Shown here in pieces: positions 57,510 through 64,000 of a stretch of DNA of 64,000 nucleotides. Source of the stretch: Nicotiana tabacum (Eukaryota > Streptophyta > Magnoliopsida > Solanales > Solanaceae). The notes beneath the pieces were generated by a model that did not search any database, was not told the DNA's origin, and worked only from the letters and a program-made list of their open reading frames with translations. Both the position numbers and the translations under genes were made by a program. Where the stretch lies: the NCBI RefSeq assembly GCF_000715075.1, contig NC_134102.1, positions 45,145,348-45,209,347 on the forward strand. The letters run 5' to 3'. The first letter of the stretch is position 1, and each line of letters opens with the position of its first letter.

Positions 57510-58440
57510 ATACCGCATTATTTTCCTTGTTGTATATGTACATCCATATTGAAGAGGCCTACGTAAATATGGTCTTAACCAAAACTTTGAATCACAAAAC
57601 ATTGCATATACCTACTCTTTGAACGAGATGCATTATTCGGGAAGCCACTCTATCACAAATTCTCTTATTTACATCCTCTTGAGGAATTGAGTTCTATAAG
57701 TGTTTCCTTGAATTGAGTTATAACCCTATGCCGATACTTCCCACTTGCTTCCCTAAATTCTCAACAAGGGACTATACCTGATGAATTTCTTACAGAACCT
57801 TTTGATTCAAATTGATAACATCTGCTCACTTGTGCCTATGCACGCACCACCATAATATTTACCTATGTGGTATCAAATCTAATGTAAAGCAGCCTAGTGT
57901 TGAGATCCTTCTTGAGCCACTCTTTTTCTCTCTAGTGTATGTACCTCCTATGGTTTTAACAATCACTTTGTTCCTTTGTGTATGTTATCATGAATCATTT
58001 TCACCGTCTAGTCACATGAGAGCATATTGATTTGAAAGACAAGTTCGTCGTATCTCTAGTCCTCTCACATAGGATCAACTATTGGCAAAGGTTAAGTTGT
58101 GAGAATGATAATAATCTCACAAGTGTTTAAATTCTTTTTCATCCCCATGGGCTTGTGACATAGATTCCTTGTGTCAGTTAATGTTAAGAGCGTAATGTAA
58201 TTTCATGCATTTTGAAACCCATATCACATTCAGGGCGCCAAAATATTCTCATTTCGAGTTGAAATGATTTTCCCTACACTCTAGGAGACGACTGGTGTCA
58301 TGTACTTGGCCATTTCTCTTTGAGGCTTACTATTGCCAAACAAGGCATATATGAAATGAAACAATTATTATTGTCCTTTTCATGACTCATAGTCTTCCAA
58401 GAATAACTGACGCTAATGTCTTTATCCTTCCAATTATGCT
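57510..58440 (+). mobile_element. Decayed internal sequence of the family B element
   Basis: No frame with recognisable protease or reverse transcriptase motifs. Given its place between the gag fragment and the integrase tail, it is probably degraded internal sequence. Confidence 0.45.
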
Positions 58441-59351
58441 TCCTATATGTCACATGTCAAAGAAGAAGCGTCATCCCGTGATCAAATATATTGGATAGGA
58501 AATTTTATGGTCATATTGAAGCTAACACATCTTAGACTAATTGTTAGAGGTCGCCAAAGGTTTAGTTTGGGTGTTCGGCATAGAGATTTAGAGTTGAAGA
58601 AAGTGAACGGGTTATTCTCAATATTTTCTCCATAAGGATGCTATGTGAATTGTTAATAAAGGTAAAGTATGTGTAGTCACATTAGGCCTTATGAAATCTT
58701 GAAGGAAATAGGCCAAACTATGAGTATCATGTTTCCCTATTATTGTCCTCCGTGTACCCGGTGTTTCATGTGTCTATGTCTAATGAGGTAATTGGAAATC
58801 CTTTGTATATAATTCCGGTGGAGGTTATTGAAGGTGAAGTTAATGGATAGTTAGCTTATGAGAGGTACCTAGTTGTCATCCTTGTTAGATAAGACTGGGC
58901 GTTGGGATTGCCTACATTAATATGTTATGGCGAAGTCTGTAAGTCGAAGAGGCCACCTTGAGGGCCAAAATTGTTAAGGAAATAAAATGTTCTCACTTGA
59001 GTGTATAGTCAAATGATTGTGATTTGAAAGGTACTTTCTATGTGTTATGATTTAAATATGTGCAGCTCATGTCCAGATATCACTCTTGATAATATAATGC
59101 ATATAATGATGAGATTAGTGATGTTGATATACATGGTGATGCTTTATAAAGTTGTGGATGTGTTGATAGGTTGATTTTGCGGGTTACTCTGGTAGGTGGA
59201 TAGGCCCAGTTATAGGGGAGAATCTGGCAAAATTTTTGGAAATTTAGGGAGTTAGCCAAATTTTGAAACTACTGGTGTGTGTGAATTAACATTTGGTCCA
59301 CATTGAATGCTAATGGCGGATTTTGACCCTAATTCGAGGATGAATGATCCT
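58441..59351 (+). pseudogene. Integrase C-terminal relic (family B)
   Basis: SRGRQRFSLGVRHRDLELKK-like sequence at 58500-58620 corresponds to the region before the FLKVSPMKG block of gypsy integrases. LPLLSSVYPVFHVSM-like and RRGHLEGQN-like pieces follow near 58735-58975 in different frames. Broken throughout. Confidence 0.55.
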
Positions 59352-59364
59352 AAGTGGGGGAGAA
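59352..59364 (+). other. Polypurine tract (family B)
   Basis: AAGTGGGGGAGAA directly before the LTR. The overlapping frame reads PKWGRI and stops in the LTR, as in the LARD copies. Confidence 0.75.
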
Positions 59365-59414
59365 TATAAGGCCCCATAAAATTTGGCATAGGAATTTAAG
59401 GTTTCATGGTGCCG

Positions 59415-59665
59415 AAGTCATTTCTGCGGCCCACTATGCGGTCGCAGAATCACTCTGCGGACCGTATAATGGCCGCAGAGTGAATCTGAGGTAGGGCAGC
59501 TTGGAGAAAGATCTGCGGTGCATTATGCGACCGCAGAATAGGTCTGCGGGCCACATAACTAGCGCAGACCTAGGCAGGCGACCCCAAGTTTTGGGCACCA
59601 ATTGTGCAGCCGATATGCAGATCGCATATCATTTCTGTGATCACATATGCGACCGCATATCCTGT
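59415..59665. repeat. CpG word array (CTGCGG / CCGCAGA, CGCATATGCGA)
   Basis: About 14 half-palindromes such as GCGGTCGCAGAAT, GGCCGCAGAG and TGCGACCGCATATC in 250 bases. It starts only some 50 bases from the LTR start, unlike in family A, where the array lies 700-1100 bases in. Confidence 0.8.
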
Positions 59666-60782
59666 TCCGGAACTTCATTTTTGGGTTTTTATAACCTGAC
59701 CCTACTTCGTTAAATAGACGATTTGTACCATCCTTTGAGCAAAAAATCTAATATTTTGAGGGTTCGAGAGTGCCTTAGAGTGGGAGAGAGTTCTTTAGAA
59801 ATTTGTTCTTCAATTCTTGCTCGAATCTTGGAATATTAATAAGAAAAACTCACTAGGTCTTCATCCTGGAGGAAAGATTCTACACCCTAACCCTCAATCT
59901 CGAATTTTATCTAGAATTGGGTAATTAGTAAAATGATTCTTGGGTATGGGAGTTGGTTATTTTGCATGGATGTATTATCAAGGGGTGTAGGAAAATTGTT
60001 GAGCTAAAAATGATAAAGAATGGATTGTGGGATGATGGAATCCTCAATAAAAGGGCCTTGAAACCTTAATGCACATATAGTGTTTGATAAAATGCTCAAA
60101 TGTGCTAGAACCATGATCATCTTCCTAATTTTGGTTCAATTTGTTATATTTCTAAAATAGATTGAATTGCTAAGAATTCCAGAATATTTTAGAGTTTAAG
60201 GAAGCTCCATTGAGGTATGTTAGCTAAACTACTCTCTTAGAAATGAATTCCATGATGTCTCCATAAGTTTCAAGTATGGTTGTCTCAAGTTCCTTATTCT
60301 ATATTCCGATATGTTCCCAATAAATTCGATTGTCCCGAATAAGCAAAGTGTCGAGAATTATGTATTCAAAACGTGTTATGAATGTTCCTATCACATTATG
60401 TTATCCTTTGGGAATGTGTTCAAGAATGATATGTGTATTAAAATGCTATGTCTTTGAGTCATGTTTCAAATGAAGTCTATGATGCCAAATTGTGTGAGAA
60501 AATCTCAATATGGTTAAGACTCTTAATTGCTCATATGTGTGCCTAAAGTCTTGATTGAAAATATCTTTATTGTTGATAATATATAAAAATATTTGGAAGT
60601 GAAATAAGTGAATTGGGGTATAAAGTGTGGCCAGCGTGCCAAGAGTGAAAGTTATACTTGTGGCTAATGGTGCCAATGAAATAGGATGATGTAGGAAAGA
60701 TTATGAAATGAGCTTTGACTCAACTATTCCAAAATGATTTTGAAAATAGAATTGCCTAAAACCTTTTGTACTCAATTCATGC

Positions 60783-60882
60783 CCATAAGTGGCTGCTTTA
60801 ACTAATGCTTTGCTTTATAAATATATCCAGTGCCATAAGTGGCTGCTTTAACTAATGCTTTACTTTATAAATATATCCAGTG
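60783..60882 (+). repeat. 50-base perfect-but-one tandem duplication
   Basis: CCATAAGTGGCTGCTTTAAC to AATATATCCAGTG at 60783-60832 and again at 60833-60882, with one G/A difference; a recent slip inside the LTR. Confidence 0.95.
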
Positions 60883-62414
60883 TAATTCGAGTTCTTACAT
60901 ACTCAGGTGTTCAAATTGTATATTGTCATTTGTGTGGAAGAGTATTGAAAGAATAAATGGTGTATTGATTATTTATGATTTTGATTTGTGTTACTTGTTG
61001 ATGATTTTAACTTGCGCATCAATTGCCAATTATTTTACTCCATTCTTGGAAAGAAATCTATTGTGCTTAAATTGTTCATTTCTAATGAACTTAAAGTTGT
61101 GATTTTTCGGAATATTATATATATTGATATTTATGATGATGATACATGAGAGGGAAGAAATGAAAGTGTGGAATATAATATACGGCCACCGTGCCTTGAA
61201 TAAAGAATCTTGTGAATGGCCAAAAGAGCCAAGGGAATATTGTTGTTGTGATTGGTTGAAAATGCTAGTGGAAATTCATACAATGTGAAAGATGATGAGG
61301 TAAAAACATTTCTACCTATGTTACCTTTGTGTGCAAAACAAAAAAACATATTTTTGGGAAGTATCATTAGCAAACCGAGGAAGGGTGGGTTGTAACAACC
61401 CACACCTAAAACTACATGTGCCGGTGTAGGAGTGGATTGTGATTATTCCCCTTATTTGGGATAAGATTGATGGGTTAATATTATTCCCCTTAATTGGAAT
61501 AAAACTGGTAATAATTGTGGATTGAAAAAGTATGTGGGAAGGCGGCCTAGCTGATCGGGTGGAGATCGGATTCCATGTTGCGCAAATGGTGGTACTACTC
61601 TTGGTAATACTTTTCTTTCGCATCACATGTCAAACCACATTGTTCGTGGGGAGATAGCCTAGCCGATCGGGCGTGATCGGACTTCGTACTACAAACACGG
61701 TGGTATATCGGTGCTAATGATATCCCAACCAATAATATATATTAATTTGGTATTTTGAAATTTGTTATCTTTTAACTGGACATTTGGATATTTGTTGATT
61801 GTGACTTGTTGTTTTTATGGTTTTCCCTTTCTTATCCAGGCATTCTATTTTGAAAGAGGACAGTTAGCTTTACATACTTCTACTATTCGACAGTACTAAC
61901 GTCCCTTTTGTCAGGGGCGCTGCATCTTTAATGGATGCAAGTGGTTCCACAGCAGGCGACATTGATCTGTGATAGCGGTACACTCTCTTCAGCTGACTTG
62001 GTGAGCCCACCTTCATTTCGGGGTCATGTATCTTTTGTTTCTCGTGTACTGTGTTTTGAGGTATAGCCGGGGCCTTGTTGCTGGTATTTCCATATTATTC
62101 TTTAGTTGTACTTAGAGGCTTCGTAGACAGGTTGTGGGTGGTGTTTGATGTTGTGAATTGAATTAAAACTGTTGGTATTTGGCAACATGTTTTTCATTAA
62201 ATCTATAAACTCATACTATTTTGAAAATATTGAATGATGTTGTTAATGGGAATGAAATGGAAGTGGTGAATAAAATCTTTTCAGTATTTGATTAACGGGG
62301 TACATCTCCTCTTTATTCAGGGATGAATTTCGGTAGAATAAAATCTAACAGGCTTGCTCAGCCGGGTTTACTCGGTTGAGCGTCGGTCGCGCTCCCCGAG
62401 TTTGGGGCGTGACA

Positions 62415-62419
62415 GTAAG
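62415..62419. repeat. Right target-site duplication GTAAG
   Basis: Matches 57001-57005. Confidence 0.85.
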
Positions 62420-64000
62420 GTTGCATTTACGACATGTCCCTGGGTTGTCAGGCGCCGCACTTGCGAGTCATTTTTCGCATTTGCGAGCCATTTTTCGCAC
62501 TAGCGAGGGTTTGCAATTGCGAATTCAGGGTCACAATTGCGACTCCTGCACCGAACATAAGGGCTGGAAAAACGAGACTTAATCTCATTTTCATATTTTA
62601 GAACCCTAGACTCGGTAGGAGGCGATTTTGAGGAGGGATTTTCACCTACAACCATTGGGTAAGTGATTTTGATCAATTTTCAATTACATAATATGATTAT
62701 GTATGAGATTTAACATCAAATTCATGAGAATCTAAGAGAATTTTTGGGAAATGTTTCTTATGTTTTGAAAAATGAATTTTTGAGATTTGCGAGTCGAATT
62801 GGGCTCGTATTTGAAAATAAAACACATATATGGACTCATGGGGTTTATGGATAGTCGATATCTATCCTTAGACTCGTATTTTGACCGGGCGGGTCCGGGG
62901 TTGACTTTTGTTTACTTTTGGGGAATTATGTAAAGATCTTAGCTTTATTAATTGAAATTAATTTCTCTTGTATTATTTGATAATATTAAGTTGTTTTTGG
63001 TTAGATTTGAGCCGTGTGGAGGCGAATTTTAATGGAAAAGCTATTTTTGAGTGTTGATTTGGCCTACTTGAGGTAAGTATCTTGCCTAACTTTGTGGGAG
63101 GGGGGGCTGCCCCTTAGATTGTGTTTAATTGTACTATTTGAATTATGTGAAAAACGTGTACATAAGGTGATGAGTGTGTGCACAGGCTTATATGTGAAAA
63201 ATTGACCGGTTTAGACTCTTAGGTTACTTATAAGCATATTAAAGTTGTTATTTGTTCTATCTTTCGTTGTCAAGTTTATTATTAAGTAATTTAATTGAAG
63301 TTGTTATTACATGTTCTATTTTCCATTGTTGAGGTTACTCTTATATGCATTTAGTTTTTTTATCCTTTTTTTGATTCCCCTCACTTTTTTATTTCCCCTT
63401 TGTTGCAGCTATTGCTCCTTTGGTGACTCGAATCCACAACCTTGGGATTGTAGGCGGAGAGTGTTGACCATCTGAGCAACCCCCTCTTGTCTATATGCAT
63501 TTAGTAGTAGTTATTATTACATGCTATTTCACCCATTGTTGAGTTATTCTCATGCATTTATTAGTAGAAGATATTTCATGCTATCGGTTTTATAGTTAAG
63601 CCTATGTTATGCATTTTAATTGAAGTTGCCATTTCATGGAAATACCTTTCCATGTTGAGCTTATTAAAGTAGTAGTATTGAGAGCTATTAACACGTTTTG
63701 TGGTTGAAGTTGTTGATTATTGGAATATCTTTCCTTGTTGAGTTATTTCCAAATTCATTTTGTTGTTATTGAGAATCTTGTGCACATTGTAGTTGAGTTG
63801 TCGACTATGTATTGTGGTGACATTGTTATTGTTAATTTTGGAAATGTTGTGGCGTATGGGCACGTGTGGTGCGAGTTAATTATTTTGTTGTGATATTGAT
63901 GTGCATGCGGCGATATAAGAGTGGTGTATTGATGCACATGCGGCAAGATAAGGTGGAATTTATGTGCGTGTTGCTAGTAAGGGAATTACGTGAAGCTACG
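62420..64000 (+). repeat. Family A LTR, second part, running off the window
   Basis: Resumes the LTR left at 57000: the word array continues (TTGCGAGTC, CGCAATTGCG) to 62550, then GAACCCTAGACTCGG, GGTAAGT at 62658 and again at 63072, and a block parallel to 16870-17100 of the LTR at 15637. A SINE is inserted at 63356-63491. The LTR end is not reached. Confidence 0.8.
63356..63491 (-). mobile_element. tRNA-derived SINE
   Basis: On the minus strand it begins GACAAGAGGGGGTTGCTCAG, includes TTGCTCAGATGG (polymerase III box A type) and GGATTCGAGTCACC (box B type) about 33 bases apart, and ends in an A-rich tail. It is flanked by a perfect 14-bp duplication (TATATGCATTTAGT at 63342-63355 and 63492-63505), the mark of LINE-mediated insertion. 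About 136 bases long. It is not a tRNA gene: no acceptor-stem pairing is evident. Solanaceae have several such SINE families; I cannot say which. Confidence 0.8.

Larger units (their letters stand above)
57006..62414 (+). mobile_element. Internally deleted gypsy element (family B, 5.4 kb)
   Basis: Outer ends TGTAAGGCCCCG and GGGGCGTGACA with matching 5-bp duplications show a complete insertion. Only about 53 bases of the 5' LTR remain (57006-57058, matching 59365-59417). These run straight into gag sequence; most of pol is missing, while the pol 3' end, polypurine tract and 3.05 kb 3' LTR are present. The deletion therefore happened after integration or during reverse transcription. Confidence 0.8.
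59365..62414 (+). repeat. 3' LTR of the family B element (3.05 kb)
   Basis: TATAAGGCCCCATAAAATTTGG to GAGTTTGGGGCGTGACA. CpG word array near its 5' end (59415-59665), a 50-base tandem duplication at 60783-60882, and two blocks GCCTAGCCGATCGG/GCCTAGCTGATCGGG near 61545 and 61656. Short frames are not genes. Confidence 0.85.

Noticed and set aside
63400..63480. tRNA-like sequence with box A and box B
   Set aside because: No tRNA cloverleaf or acceptor pairing evident; A-rich tail and target duplications show a SINE.
1..64000. Endogenous pararetrovirus sequence, often found in Solanaceae genomes
   Set aside because: All reverse transcriptase regions seen are linked to integrase or Ty3/gypsy gag-protease and LTRs; no movement-protein or coat-protein signature was noticed.

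Overview
This window looks like repeat-dominated intergenic DNA from a large plant genome. The organism is most likely a member of the Solanaceae, and Nicotiana is my best guess. That guess rests on the style of the repeats: long Ty3/gypsy LTRs of about 3 kb that start TGTAACGACCC and end GTCGTGACA, CpG-rich word arrays inside those LTRs, Tat and Athila relatives, and a tRNA-derived SINE. I recognise these from general knowledge and have run no search. Only one ordinary protein-coding gene is convincing: a small two-helix membrane protein on the minus strand at 32474-32935. Nearly everything else is nested, decayed LTR retrotransposon.

Layout. 1-5019 is the 3' end of a plus-strand non-coding long-LTR element (called LARD here) with its 3' LTR at 1672-5019. 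It abuts, and has probably inserted into, the LTR of a minus-strand Athila-like element (5020-14590). That element has a tRNA-Asp primer-binding site, gag and protease but no recognisable polymerase, and a minus-strand gypsy fragment (8511-11245) splits its coding region. The Athila-like element sits inside a second plus-strand LARD (14591-19485), which sits inside another LTR fragment (19486-19949). 19950-21147 is part of an inverted LTR. 21148 to about 29110 is a minus-strand gypsy element with 3' LTR, integrase, RNase H, reverse transcriptase, protease and gag; a truncated Tat LTR (23998-24613) lies inside its LTR between 46-bp duplications. 29111-31618 holds LTR debris and the 3' end of a plus-strand Tat element, including an antisense ORF with its own TATA box.

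31619-33645 is a small island of non-repeat DNA with the gene. A complete minus-strand LARD of 9.8 kb (33651-43453) is inserted 0.7 kb upstream of the gene. It has two LTRs, a primer-binding site, a polypurine tract and 5-bp target duplications CCTAA. 43459-43850 is the continuation of the island. From 43851 a plus-strand Tat element (LTR, gag, protease, reverse transcriptase) runs until it is cut at 47949 by a plus-strand gypsy element (5' LTR 47949-49765, internal region to 55976, 3' LTR start 55977-56205). That in turn is cut by a plus-strand long LTR (56206-57005, resuming at 62420), which carries a deleted gypsy element (57006-62414, target duplication GTAAG) and, near the right end, a SINE (63356-63491, 14-bp target duplication).

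How the pieces relate. The elements fall into at least five lineages: long-LTR gypsy and LARD family A, family B with TGTAAGGCCCC ends, family C with TGTTACACCCC ends, Athila-like, and Tat-like. All open reading frames of the elements are broken by stops, frameshifts or deletions. The most notable patterns are arrays of self-complementary CpG words at the same LTR position but with different words per copy, LTR termini whose two ends covary between families, a pol C-terminal relic retained over the polypurine tract of non-coding elements, and a same-strand LTR upstream of the one gene. I see no CRISPR array, rRNA gene, tRNA gene or bacterial-type gene system.
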